From positions 62,001-126,000 of the forward strand of contig CAJUTV010000006.1 of NCBI GenBank assembly GCA_910589305.1: a stretch of DNA of 64,000 nucleotides. Reading direction: 5' to 3'. This document shows, piece by piece, positions 1 to 9,381 of this stretch (position 1 is its first letter; each line of letters starts with the position of its first letter). Position numbers and translations under genes: made by a program. A model generated the notes under the pieces. The model did not search any database, was not told the origin of the DNA, and saw nothing but the letters and a program-made list of their open reading frames with translations. Origin of the DNA: an uncultured Lachnospira sp. GTDB lineage: Bacteria; Bacillota; Clostridia; Lachnospirales; Lachnospiraceae.

Positions 1-57
1 TACCAAATTTTTGATATTTTTACCCTCATTAAATGTAGGCACTACCACCGTCAACAT
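1..57 (-). CDS. Family 2 glycosyltransferase, N-terminal fragment (cut by window edge)
   Basis: Only the first 19 codons lie in the window. They read MLTVVVPTFNEGKNI and a few more residues, the usual opening beta strand and P-T-(F/Y)-N-E motif of GT2 glycosyltransferases, which hold the nucleotide-sugar in a GT-A fold. The start is supported by GGAGG seven bases upstream. It is the last visible gene of a minus-strand surface-glycan cluster, after the PIG-V-like and YfhO-like membrane proteins. By context it may be a polyprenyl-phosphate mannose or glucose synthase supplying lipid-linked sugar to them, but the acceptor cannot be told from this fragment. Confidence 0.7.
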   Translation of the reverse strand, partial: MLTVVVPTFNEGKNIKNLV

Positions 58-307
58 TATAAACCTCCATCTCTATTAAGTCCGCTGTCTTAATTCCTAT
101 TCATTTTTGTTTACGTACAAATTATTATTTTGCCAAAAATTCTAAATTGAATTTGCCAAGTGCATTATATCAAATAATACAAACGATTGCCAGTAAACTT
201 TATTTTTAATTCCATTATAGGAACAATTCAATAATATTTAAAAGTTGTCATTATATATATTGGTCAACCATATAGCAGTTGGCTCAACCATCACAATATT
301 ATACGAA

Positions 308-1624
308 TTACATCAGCCAACAGTCTGAATTGTACCAAAGAAATAATAAATATAGTTCAATAAGTGCCAAAGTCATAATAATGATACATATTAAAAATTT
401 ATTTTTTATTTTATTTATTAAATCATATATACCTACTAAAAAAACATAAGAGCCTACTATAAACCTGCATGTACTCATTACATGCGATGTAAGCGGAATA
501 AGCAGCGATACAATGCCAAATACTGCCATAGAATAATATTTTCTGTAAATCATATAACCATATACAACAAATACTCCTATACAAAACCACCCCATATATG
601 TATAGCGCGGCTCAATCTGCCCTGTACACGCTTTCCAAAGAACGCCAATAACAGGTATATAAGAATCTTCTCTCCATGCAATTTGAACATGTTTAAAAGC
701 AAATACATCGCCACAGAAAAATCTTAAAAAGGTCATATACAAAAATGTGCCAAGCGGACATAATAAAATTGCTATTAAATGTTTTGGTGTAGTAAATATC
801 TGATATAAAAATTTTTTTATTTCATAAAATGAAAGTTTTGATGAAGCTGTATCTTTTGATTTTAATGCAGATGAAGAATTTGATTTCAATATTGATTTTG
901 ATGCAAAAGTAAATTTTGTTGAAGATATCGCTTTTGATTTTACAAAATCAAGATACAATTCTACAATTAAGGCAAACACTAACATACAGCCCACAATTCT
1001 TGTAGCACTGGCGGCGGCTGACATAATCCCTGCAACAACATATTTTTTCTGTTGGCAAAAATAGAAAAATAATGCTATAAACATAATAAACATGGCTTCT
1101 GTATATGTGGAAGAACAATAAAACATATAAGGCGCTGCAAACAATAGACTTCCCCATATAATAGTATTTTTAGAAATATAATCACTATCGGATATATTAT
1201 GAACCTGTGCAGAGGAATATTCATTATATAAATCATTATTATTTCTATTAAAGATATATTTGAGACCAAAAAATGCACCCACAAATATACAAATATTAGA
1301 AACAATCATGCCAACCCAAAAGGTATCTAATTTCCAAAAGGTCAATAATTGAACCAATTGACATACAATGACATATAAGGGAAAAAATGCCCAATTTGCC
1401 TGTGGGTCTGTATCTAATGGATACGTATATCCATTCTCTATAATAAACTGATATCTTTTGGCATCCCATGGATTCATTAAATATGCAAATGAATGATTGG
1501 TTCCCATTATGCTATTATAAACCAAAACCATAATAGCCATCATCAGTCTTGACAAAATAAATATTGCCAACAGATACATAAATATTTTATAATTTGAGCT
1601 TTTTCTTATATCAACCTTTTGCAT
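308..1624 (-). CDS. PIG-V/Gpi18-like integral membrane mannosyltransferase
   Basis: A multi-pass membrane protein of 438 residues. Near residue 53 it has WDAKRYQFIIENGY, which fits the W-D-x-x-x-Y-x-x-I-x-x-x-G-Y signature of PIG-V/Gpi18-type GT-C glycosyltransferases, followed by an F-F-P-L-Y motif, also typical. Members of this family use polyprenyl-phosphate-linked sugars on the outer face of the membrane. A Ser/Lys/Ala-rich hydrophilic loop around residues 235-270 looks like low-complexity padding. AAAGG lies 11 bases before the ATG. It follows the YfhO-like gene and precedes a GT2 gene that could make its lipid-linked donor. The sugar and acceptor are unknown; mannose is suggested by the ManC/ManA fusion in the same cluster. 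Confidence 0.75.
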   Translation of the reverse strand: MQKVDIRKSSNYKIFMYLLAIFILSRLMMAIMVLVYNSIMGTNHSFAYLMNPWDAKRYQFIIENGYTYPLDTDPQANWAFFPLYVIVCQLVQLLTFWKLDTFWVGMIVSNICIFVGAFFGLKYIFNRNNNDLYNEYSSAQVHNISDSDYISKNTIIWGSLLFAAPYMFYCSSTYTEAMFIMFIALFFYFCQQKKYVVAGIMSAAASATRIVGCMLVFALIVELYLDFVKSKAISSTKFTFASKSILKSNSSSALKSKDTASSKLSFYEIKKFLYQIFTTPKHLIAILLCPLGTFLYMTFLRFFCGDVFAFKHVQIAWREDSYIPVIGVLWKACTGQIEPRYTYMGWFCIGVFVVYGYMIYRKYYSMAVFGIVSLLIPLTSHVMSTCRFIVGSYVFLVGIYDLINKIKNKFLICIIIMTLALIELYLLFLWYNSDCWLM

Positions 1625-1689
1625 ATCAAATCATACCTTTCATGTTTACATGATTTATAAAAATTATATCTACAAAATTTATAAATTCA

Positions 1690-1795
1690 GTCAAGCAGAT
1701 ATTACCAATTTGCTCTGCTGTCTATTTATAACCTCACTATCACTTTGTGGCATTTTTTAACGTATAAGTCAAACCTTTTCCTGATACAGTTAAAT
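1690..1795 (+). repeat. Dispersed mobile-like repeat, copy 1 (complete)
   Basis: Starts with GTCAAGCAGATATT and ends with CTGATACAGTTAAAT, matching both ends of the element seen whole at 44848-44986. The middle (TTTATAACCTCA, then CTTTGTGGCATTTTTTAAC) is shared with the copy at 62009-62113. It fills most of the gap between the YfhO-like and PIG-V-like genes. Confidence 0.65.
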
Positions 1796-1850
1796 TCACA
1801 CTTTTTAATATTTCGCTTATCCTTATAAAAATAAAGGCGCTCAAATACTT

Positions 1851-4562
1851 TTAAAATATATTTAATATTTTTAACAAATTATATATTAATGCAGGTATTG
1901 CTGTTACACATGGAATAATAAACATTGCCAATATCACAGCACTATAAAGCCCCCAATATATCAATAATGCAATATATTGTAAAACAGCCAGTCCTTTTCC
2001 TTCTATAAAAGGATTTATCACCATTCCAAACAGTAAAAGTGCAGCCGTTATCATGGTTATTAACATTCCTAGCCTTTTTCCTTTAGGCTCAAATGTCATT
2101 GTAATTGTATTTTGACCATTTTCAATATTTACACCTGTAAATAATCCGCATATAGCCTTTCCTTCGACCTTTTTTCCATTGACCGTAATATTCCAATTAT
2201 CACTGTAAACAATTGGTATCAATGCCATATTATCTGTTTGCAAATGACCAGTCATGTGAATTGTTAAAGAATCTTTTGTAGAACTTGTCTCACAGTAATC
2301 CTTTTTGTGCATATCTGTCATAGACTTCATTTTATCCATATCTAAACCAGCAAGGCTCACTTCACTAACCTTTAAAAACCAAGCGTCATCATACTCAATT
2401 CTTATTGATACATTGGTATCTGAAAAGCAGCCTAAATATATTAAATTATTATTGTAATCTGTAAAATAGGCTGTATTTTTGACATCTCCTAACGTTGGTA
2501 TCAATACAGGTTTATCGTTGACATAAATGTGCATAGAGCTAATTAACCATGACGTGTTTGCATCACCATCAACATTATTGATATCTGAAATACTGATATA
2601 TAATGCTTTATTTCCTTCTACTAAAGCATTATATTCTCGGACTGTAGATGATTCTTTATAGGTATAACGCAACTTATCAACCAGTTTGGAATCATCATTT
2701 GACACGGCAAAATACAGCTTGTTGTGTATATCAATCCAGTCACTGTCATATTTATCATATATTGCCTTGCTATCTACATTTATCGCAAATGGAAGCTGAT
2801 AATTTGCTTCATACAAAGTATACTTATCATCTTTTCTTAAAGGTGTATACATTTTTTCATCTAGTTCATTGATATTGACTGCCTGTGTAACATGAAACAG
2901 TGCATTGGTAAATACCGTGCCGCCAGAATCCAACAGCCACAAAAAATACTTAGAATAGCCAAGTCTTTTTGCATAACTTTGTGTATCTTTTTGAAGCGCC
3001 GCTGTAAAACTAGACAACGCACTGCGTTCTAATATCAGCGGATAGTTTGCATTCAGACTAATATCTGGATTAACGATTCTATCTGTAACACTGGATTTAA
3101 TATCCAGCGTTTCTTTTACAGTATTTGCCGCCTGAACATAGTCACCAACCTGATAAGGGTCACACCGATAAAATTCAGGAAGCCCTATCAATGTGTATAT
3201 AGCAACAAACAATTCCAATGCCATCACTGCAGCAATTTGTCCAAAATTAAAATGCTTTGGCTGTTTACTCAATTTTTTTATATATACTGTTAAAAGAACA
3301 ACAAATATTCCCATATAAAATATAATTGCAATGATTTCATTTTTATATGGCATAATATTGTAAAACACAACAAAAAATACTGCTGCTATTACAGCAATAA
3401 CTATTTGTTTTACAATATTTTTTGTCCAAACAAATTCTAAAGACAGCCTGTCTGCAAAATAAGCACCCGATGATAATAATGTAAATGCAATTAAAAATCC
3501 ATTTCTTAATGTATAACCATTATAAGAACCAAAATGCCATATCAGGTTTGTTCCCTCTACAAACATAGGAATGATAGCTATTAATGTTAAAATACCATAG
3601 TATAACCTGACATTTTTTTCATTCCAATATTGTTTAAGTCCAACAACAATTAATGCTATTACAAATGCCATGCCATAGACCATCATATATCGCTGAAAGG
3701 CGGCAAGCGACCTATCGGATAAAATAGAACCTGAAATACAATTAAGATACTGGTTTAACAGACTGCCTTCTGCACTGCCTCTTTGCGAACTGCCAAGCTG
3801 AAAGATTACAGGAACCAATATACATGCCGATAATCCAATTCCTGTGACTGTTCCAATTCCAAGATTCCATATATGTGCTTTCCATTTGCTCTTATCACAT
3901 ATAAATAGAAAATAAAGTCCGCTTACAAGAAAAATATAGATAACAGCCATAGCACTTATGTAATAATTGATAATAAATAACAAGGCAATCATCAATATAT
4001 AAAATCGTTTTTTGCCCTTTTGTATCATTGTATCGTAAGCTATCATTAACAGAGGAAACAAGGCAACAATATCCATCCAAGGCATAAAACATGAACCATA
4101 CAAAAGTGTATATCCACAAAAAGCATAACAAAGTGCAAATACCATCTTTATATTATTACTTTCACAATTTATTTTTTTGTCTAGGTATATATTCATAGTG
4201 ACTGCCATAAATACCATTTTTATAGCAATAAATAAAGAAAAGCTTTCAAGAATTAAATTTCTTGGAATAATATATAACAATACATTAAAAGGACTTAACA
4301 TAGAAAATGCAGATAAACTCATAGAAATATTAGTTCCAAGACCTGTGTACCAATCAAACCATAAAGAAGCTTGTCCATGCATCCAATCCCACAAATGGGC
4401 GTAAAGCGGTGCAACCTGCTGCATATTATCAAAATAATCAATTCTATTGCTGCCAAACGGCCATATTCCCTTTATAAAAAATATCGCCATCAGTATAAAA
4501 AATGTCACTGCTCCTGTTTGTATATACGATTTTATATGCGTTTTGAATCTATATTTTGTCAT
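1851..4562 (-). CDS. YfhO family polytopic membrane protein
   Basis: At 903 residues, with about a dozen membrane segments, one large extracytoplasmic region (roughly residues 470-840) and a final pair of helices, this fits the YfhO family (GT-C-like proteins linked to glycosylation of cell-wall polymers and lipids). The N-terminal D-Y-F-D-N-M-Q-Q-V-A-P motif, then W-x-D-W-Y-x-G-L-G-T-N, is characteristic. In Gram-positives YfhO-type proteins are thought to move a sugar from undecaprenyl-phosphate to an exported polymer; the substrate here is unknown. AAAGG precedes the ATG. It sits between a small one-pass protein and a PIG-V-like transferase, on the same strand. Confidence 0.85.
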   Translation of the reverse strand: MTKYRFKTHIKSYIQTGAVTFFILMAIFFIKGIWPFGSNRIDYFDNMQQVAPLYAHLWDWMHGQASLWFDWYTGLGTNISMSLSAFSMLSPFNVLLYIIPRNLILESFSLFIAIKMVFMAVTMNIYLDKKINCESNNIKMVFALCYAFCGYTLLYGSCFMPWMDIVALFPLLMIAYDTMIQKGKKRFYILMIALLFIINYYISAMAVIYIFLVSGLYFLFICDKSKWKAHIWNLGIGTVTGIGLSACILVPVIFQLGSSQRGSAEGSLLNQYLNCISGSILSDRSLAAFQRYMMVYGMAFVIALIVVGLKQYWNEKNVRLYYGILTLIAIIPMFVEGTNLIWHFGSYNGYTLRNGFLIAFTLLSSGAYFADRLSLEFVWTKNIVKQIVIAVIAAVFFVVFYNIMPYKNEIIAIIFYMGIFVVLLTVYIKKLSKQPKHFNFGQIAAVMALELFVAIYTLIGLPEFYRCDPYQVGDYVQAANTVKETLDIKSSVTDRIVNPDISLNANYPLILERSALSSFTAALQKDTQSYAKRLGYSKYFLWLLDSGGTVFTNALFHVTQAVNINELDEKMYTPLRKDDKYTLYEANYQLPFAINVDSKAIYDKYDSDWIDIHNKLYFAVSNDDSKLVDKLRYTYKESSTVREYNALVEGNKALYISISDINNVDGDANTSWLISSMHIYVNDKPVLIPTLGDVKNTAYFTDYNNNLIYLGCFSDTNVSIRIEYDDAWFLKVSEVSLAGLDMDKMKSMTDMHKKDYCETSSTKDSLTIHMTGHLQTDNMALIPIVYSDNWNITVNGKKVEGKAICGLFTGVNIENGQNTITMTFEPKGKRLGMLITMITAALLLFGMVINPFIEGKGLAVLQYIALLIYWGLYSAVILAMFIIPCVTAIPALIYNLLKILNIF

Positions 4563-4612
4563 ACCAATCCTTTCTGTTTATCATCATTAAAGGCTTTGTA
4601 AAACTTATCATA

Positions 4613-4663
4613 TAAAACAGATATTCGCAATCTGCTTTGCTGCTTGCTTATAGCCTGATAAAG
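4613..4663 (+). repeat. Dispersed mobile-like repeat, copy 2 (partial)
   Basis: Holds only the 5' module of the element: ACAGATATTCGCAATCTG (an inverted repeat), then CTTTGCTGCTTGCTTATAG. It abuts the stop codon of the gene ending at 4664. The 3' module with the long AAGTCCC stem is absent. Confidence 0.55.
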
Positions 4664-5242
4664 CTAAAAGCTATCCAAACATATGCTCCACAAAAGAAAT
4701 TCATTGCTTCCTGTATCAAACTTTACATATAGCAACTCATCTTTTTCATAACTTTTTGTTGTAAATTTATGCAGTCCGGCAGTATTAAATGTACCTACTT
4801 TTTTATCATTTACATACACATGGATACCTTCATTATTGTTACACCATATATCTTTTACTTGTATTGTTAACGTTCCATTATCTGATGATTCCTCTGGTAT
4901 ATAATAAATCAAACTCTCCTTATCACAGCTTTTACTTCCCTCATTCTGATTTCTTTCCCAGCCGCTTCCTTTTCTCATACAAACAGCATAATCAACTGGT
5001 TTGCCATCTTTATCCCATCTTCCAGTACAAATTTCTGTTGTGCCCAAAGTATATGATAAATTGCCATATCCCGGCCAATCCGATAATTCATGTGTAATAT
5101 AATACATTTTATATTCTATCCCAACATTTGGCGTGAAAAGCCACCATATATTTATTATATAAAAGAGAGTCAATGTTAAACATGCAGCATAAATGATACC
5201 TTTATGCTGCATTGCCCATGCTCTGTGTGTGTTTTTATCCAT
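4664..5242 (-). CDS. Single-pass membrane protein with an extracytoplasmic domain, function unknown
   Basis: I do not recognise this family. After a short basic cytoplasmic end there is one membrane helix (about residues 15-36), then roughly 155 extracytoplasmic residues with beta-like, Gly/Asn/Tyr-rich stretches and six Cys, which could form disulfides. Its tail (I-H-V-Y-V-N-D-K-K-V-G-T-F) recalls the beta-sandwich part of the neighbouring YfhO protein. The start chosen is the second Met: GGAG lies seven bases before it, whereas the upstream ATG at 5260 has no ribosome site. It lies between the ManC/ManA fusion and the YfhO gene, so it may be an accessory to that glycosylation machinery (inference). 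Confidence 0.6.
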   Translation of the reverse strand: MDKNTHRAWAMQHKGIIYAACLTLTLFYIINIWWLFTPNVGIEYKMYYITHELSDWPGYGNLSYTLGTTEICTGRWDKDGKPVDYAVCMRKGSGWERNQNEGSKSCDKESLIYYIPEESSDNGTLTIQVKDIWCNNNEGIHVYVNDKKVGTFNTAGLHKFTTKSYEKDELLYVKFDTGSNEFLLWSICLDSF

Positions 5243-5320
5243 TTTTAATCTCCATGCCATGACTTACTGTAAACTTCTCATTTAAAGATAATCGTTTTCT
5301 TACTTTACCAATTTTATAAA

Positions 5321-7666
5321 TTACACATGTGTCATAATACATGTTGACTGCCCTTTAATTACAACAATACGCTTTCCTGCACTTACAAAAAAACTATCGC
5401 CTGCCCTAAACTGCATTGTCTCTTCACTGTCATCTAATTTGATAAAGCCACTGCCTTCAATAAATACAAAAGATACAAAAGAGGATTCATCAACCATAAT
5501 TTTCACTTCATTTTGTACTTTATATTTAAAACACTCAAAATATTTACATTGTACTAAAAGTTCCTTTAAATAATCGGGTGTATTTTCTATCACAATTTCA
5601 CAGGTACTATCTTTTACATATGCTTTTGTATCCACAACATCTAACGCTTTTGTAATATTGAGTTCTCTTGTATTACCATATTTATCTCGTCTGTCATAAT
5701 CATACATTCGGTATGTATTATTAGAATTTTGCTGTATCTCGCATATAATGATGCCCGCTCCAATCGCATGTATTGTTCCAGCTTTCACCATAACAATATC
5801 GCCTTTTTTTACATCAATTTTATTTAATATTTCTGTTATTGTATTATCAGCAATTCTTTGCTCTATCTCTTCTTTATCCGTATCTTTTGAAAGTCCGCAA
5901 TATAAGTATGCATCAGGCTCACAGTCAACCACATACCACATCTCATTTTTTCCATACTCGTTTTCATTTTCAAGTGCATACTCGTCATCTGGGTGAATTT
6001 GTATTGACAAAGACTGTTTGGCATCAATAAATTTTATCAATATTGGAAATCGGTCTTGTGCCTGACATTTCCACCCCAATGCTTCTTTGCCAATAATTGA
6101 GAGATAATCATTAAACAGCATACCTCTATGCCGTCCAGAAGCAATACGGCTTTGCCCGTCAGGATGCGCGGATAATTCCCAGCTTTCAGCAATAATATCG
6201 TAGTCGCATTTTTTTCCAAAAACGGTCCTTAACTTTGTTCCACCCCACAAATAATCTTTAAATGCAGGGTCTAGCTTAACGATTGGACTATTGATATCAA
6301 CAACATAGTTAAACTCAGAACTTCTGTCATTATATATCTTTACAAGGTCACTCTCTAATACAGTTTCCCCAATTCCAACCTCAATAATAACTACATTTTT
6401 ATCTGTTTTATTAGCAACCTTGTGCATAGTCCCTATAGGTACAAATACACACTCATATTTATGATAATCTTTTGTCTCAAGACCTAATGTAATTGTTGCT
6501 GTTCCCTCCACCACAGACCAATGTTCACTTCTCATCTCATGCTGGTGAAGATTCATGCTCATACCTGGAAAGACTGTTACTTTTTTTACTTTATATCCTT
6601 CCTCTTGTGTAAGCAGTTCATGTATGCCCCATTCACGGTATGATAAACGATTATAGTCAAAATAAGAACTATATTTTTCTTTATTTTCACAAATAATATC
6701 TTTTATCGCATCAACATTTTCTCTTGATGAGACATAGACCGCATCTTCTGTATTGACAACAACTGTATCTTTTAAACCATTAGATACAACTAATTGGCGT
6801 TCTGCACTATTAATAATCGTTGTATTGCTGCAATTATTATAAATTACATTTTCTGTATGTGAAAGCGCATTTGTTTCGCTTAAATCAGCGACATTGCCTA
6901 TATCCTTCCAGATAAATCTGCCTTTAACTACTTTGATATATTCCAAATTCTTGTAAAATATAGTCTCTATACTTCCTGTTGGAATATCTTTCATAATATA
7001 TTCGCTAAACGTTACACCTCTTCGGATTGCAGAGACGCTTCTTTTTGCCTGCCAGCAAGTACTATATAAATCTCTTCCATATTCTTTTACATGATTAATA
7101 AAGTCACCTGCTCTATATATGTACATGCCACTGTTCCATAAATAATTATTTTCTGTTGTATTTAATATCGTATAGCAATCTTTTTTTTCGATAAAACCAC
7201 ATATCTTGTCACCCACCGTCACAATCAAATCATAATCTGCAAAATTTTTTGGTTCTATGCCGATTGCAACAAGATTACCTTCTTTAGCAAGTTCCTTTGC
7301 ATGAAGTATTGTTTCTTTATATTCATTGCTTTCAATAATATGGTCTGACGTCACCACAAACACAAGTTCGGATTGATTGCAAAATAAGGTTGCTAAAACA
7401 ATAGCGGCGGCGGTCCCTTTTGATGTACTTTCCATTAAAAGCCTATATTTAAGGCTCTGAAATACTTTCATTTGTCCATTGACAATATTTCTATAACTTT
7501 CATTCGTAACAATTAAAAATTCATCACAAAATGGCATATTCCTCACAACAGTTTCCTGTAACATTGAGCGTCCATCTTTTATGTTCATAAACTGTTTTGG
7601 ATAATTTTTCCTTGATAATGGCCACAGTGTGTCTCCACTACCACCTGCAAGTATAATACATTTCAT
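5321..7666 (-). CDS. Three-domain fusion: mannose-1-P guanylyltransferase, cupin-type isomerase, type I mannose-6-P isomerase
   Basis: Residues 1-270 are a sugar-nucleotide transferase (GGSG...WPLSR...PKQF, TSDH, YLWNSGMY). Residues 345-440 are a type II cupin isomerase (LHQHEMRSEHW). Residues 462-781 are a type I ManA isomerase with Zn-site residues in QIHPDDE, the E of NEMW and GTIHAIGAG. Together they could take fructose-6-P to mannose-6-P and mannose-1-P to GDP-mannose; a phosphomannomutase is not in the window. ManC-cupin fusions are common; adding a full type I ManA is unusual. The usual GTRLWP loop reads GDTLWP, losing the conserved Arg, and the E-P-x-x-R-N-T-A-P motif is degraded to ESTSKGTAAA, so the transferase may be weak or altered. 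It is the likely mannose-donor source for the cluster. Confidence 0.85.
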   Translation of the reverse strand: MKCIILAGGSGDTLWPLSRKNYPKQFMNIKDGRSMLQETVVRNMPFCDEFLIVTNESYRNIVNGQMKVFQSLKYRLLMESTSKGTAAAIVLATLFCNQSELVFVVTSDHIIESNEYKETILHAKELAKEGNLVAIGIEPKNFADYDLIVTVGDKICGFIEKKDCYTILNTTENNYLWNSGMYIYRAGDFINHVKEYGRDLYSTCWQAKRSVSAIRRGVTFSEYIMKDIPTGSIETIFYKNLEYIKVVKGRFIWKDIGNVADLSETNALSHTENVIYNNCSNTTIINSAERQLVVSNGLKDTVVVNTEDAVYVSSRENVDAIKDIICENKEKYSSYFDYNRLSYREWGIHELLTQEEGYKVKKVTVFPGMSMNLHQHEMRSEHWSVVEGTATITLGLETKDYHKYECVFVPIGTMHKVANKTDKNVVIIEVGIGETVLESDLVKIYNDRSSEFNYVVDINSPIVKLDPAFKDYLWGGTKLRTVFGKKCDYDIIAESWELSAHPDGQSRIASGRHRGMLFNDYLSIIGKEALGWKCQAQDRFPILIKFIDAKQSLSIQIHPDDEYALENENEYGKNEMWYVVDCEPDAYLYCGLSKDTDKEEIEQRIADNTITEILNKIDVKKGDIVMVKAGTIHAIGAGIIICEIQQNSNNTYRMYDYDRRDKYGNTRELNITKALDVVDTKAYVKDSTCEIVIENTPDYLKELLVQCKYFECFKYKVQNEVKIMVDESSFVSFVFIEGSGFIKLDDSEETMQFRAGDSFFVSAGKRIVVIKGQSTCIMTHV

Positions 7667-7800
7667 GGCTATTCTACTCCATCACTATATTGTTACTTTG
7701 CTAAAAATCAATCAATGCTCTTTTCTATTTCTCTTTTTGTATTTTATTGAATCATTTATTCTTTAGCTGTCTTATTTTGATTTTATCAGATTTATTACCC

Positions 7801-9192
7801 TCAATTGTTTTGTGTCAAATCACCTTCATTTGAGTTTTTATCTGAACTGCCATCTGGCTTTTGCGTACCGTTGGATTCATCACTTGGGTTTGTTGTGTCA
7901 TCTGGGTTATTATCTGGGTTTGTCGTATCGTCTGGTTTATCATCTGGGTTTGTTGTATCATCTGGGTTATTATCTGAATTTGTTGTATCGTCTGGTTTAT
8001 CATCTGGGTTTGTTGTATCATCTGGGTTATTATCCGGATTTGTTGTATCATCTGGTTTACCATCTGGGTTTGTTGTATTGTCTGGTTTATCATCTGGACT
8101 TTGTGTTGGCTCATCTGGTTTACTAACAGTGGTCTTCTGTGTTGGATTATTTGGAACATTTGACGATGGTTTTACATATGTACTATTTCCTGTAGTAGGT
8201 CTTTGATTATTCCCAGAATTACTTTTTGTAGATGGTGGTTCTGTTTCTTCTTCTGTCTGTGTTGTTGATTCATCATCTTTTTTTGTATTTGCAGTAGCAG
8301 CCGCTGTCGTATTTTGCGTTTTTGACGTCGTGCTTTTTGTGGACATTTTCCCGTAATTTGCAACATTAGAAGCTGAATTTTTATCTCTTATCGACACAAC
8401 TACAACTACTATAATTGCTAAAAGTATAACTGCTGCACAACTTGCCGCACTGATTAAAGACTTTTTTGAAATTTTTTTTGAAAACAACGTATAATATGAA
8501 CGATTACTTTTTGAATGATTATTATATATATTATTTAGCTCATAAGCTTCTTCCTCACTTATAGCAATATCATTATCTATACGATTTATGCTATCTGCAC
8601 TATCCAGCGATTCTTGCGATGAATAAACACATAATTGCTCTTTCATTCCTGCAATAGCATCAATAATATATGTACTGTCAACTTCAAGGACATCTTCTAT
8701 CTCGTCAATAGAAAAACATTCATAGCAAAACATTTCATAAATAATCTTTTGTGCTTTTGTCAATGAAGACAACTTACCATTAATTTTATTTAATTCCGCA
8801 ATATCAATAAATGCACAATTATACTCTGCAGCACAATTTTCAAATAAAGCATCTTCTTCTATAGAATTATACTCATATGATAAGTTATTGTAGGTCTTAC
8901 TAAAAATATTACCATTTTGTTTACTATATACATTATATATTTCTATTGTAGTAAATCTGGCAATCCACATATGAATATCCATTGTTTCACTGTCAAATTC
9001 ATCCATGGAACGTATGATTTTTACGACAACATGTCTGGCTAATTTCTTTCTAGTCTCTTCTTTTTTGTACACAAAAGATACAAGGTTATACACCTCATCT
9101 ATTATCAAATTGCTTATCTCATCATAGACATCTTTATTGCCTTTTTTTACTTCCTGTATTAATTGCAATAGCTTTATGTCGTTATCATTCAT
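7801..9192 (-). CDS. Sigma-factor-like, membrane-anchored protein with acidic repeat tail
   Basis: The N-terminal 190 residues resemble an ECF-type sigma-70 factor: helical region-2-like segment, then L-S-S-L-T-K-A-Q-K-I-I-Y-E-M-F and I-D-E-I-E-D-V-L-E-V-D, which looks like region 4. One strong membrane helix follows (about residues 245-270), then a roughly 190-residue extracytoplasmic tail rich in Thr/Ser/Asn/Pro/Asp with a ten-residue repeat, PDDTTNPDNN/PDDTTNPDDK. The tail looks like a wall-spanning stalk. The start is ATG at 9192, because GGGGG lies seven bases before it; upstream in-frame GTG and TTG codons are too close to that site. Whether it still activates transcription or is a regulator or sensor is unknown. 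The gene stands between two terminator-like regions. Confidence 0.65.
   Translation of the reverse strand: MNDNDIKLLQLIQEVKKGNKDVYDEISNLIIDEVYNLVSFVYKKEETRKKLARHVVVKIIRSMDEFDSETMDIHMWIARFTTIEIYNVYSKQNGNIFSKTYNNLSYEYNSIEEDALFENCAAEYNCAFIDIAELNKINGKLSSLTKAQKIIYEMFCYECFSIDEIEDVLEVDSTYIIDAIAGMKEQLCVYSSQESLDSADSINRIDNDIAISEEEAYELNNIYNNHSKSNRSYYTLFSKKISKKSLISAASCAAVILLAIIVVVVVSIRDKNSASNVANYGKMSTKSTTSKTQNTTAAATANTKKDDESTTQTEEETEPPSTKSNSGNNQRPTTGNSTYVKPSSNVPNNPTQKTTVSKPDEPTQSPDDKPDNTTNPDGKPDDTTNPDNNPDDTTNPDDKPDDTTNSDNNPDDTTNPDDKPDDTTNPDNNPDDTTNPSDESNGTQKPDGSSDKNSNEGDLTQNN
7880..8100 (-). repeat. In-gene 30-bp tandem repeat encoding PDDTTNPD-NN/DK
   Basis: About seven near-identical 30-bp units within the coding sequence. 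The plus strand reads TCATCTGGGTTTGTTGTATC with small variations. They encode the extracytoplasmic acidic stalk. Copy number is likely to vary between strains by slippage. Confidence 0.85.
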
Positions 9193-9279
9193 CACCAATC
9201 CCCCATTCTTGATTTATCTGTGAGTCTATAAATGACTTATTGTTCTATATGTAAGTTTGCTGCTCACAAAAAACAAGTT

Positions 9280-9333
9280 TATGGGGCTGTCACATTAAAG
9301 ACTAAAGATTTTTCTTAATGCGACAGCCTCATA
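9280..9333 (-). terminator. Stem-loop terminator of the CTGTYGCA family
   Basis: TATGGGGCTGTCACATTAA pairs with TTAATGCGACAGCCTCATA. On the minus strand the stem is followed by a T-rich run (TTGTTTTTTG). It lies just after the GT2 gene that ends at 9382. Confidence 0.75.
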
Positions 9334-9381
9334 ATTTACCTTTTATTATACCCACATCTGGCAGGAATTGTAAATACTTAT

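Noticed and set aside
7880..8100. 30-bp repeats resembling a CRISPR array
   Set aside because: Contiguous, without spacers, and they encode the acidic stalk of the sigma-like protein.
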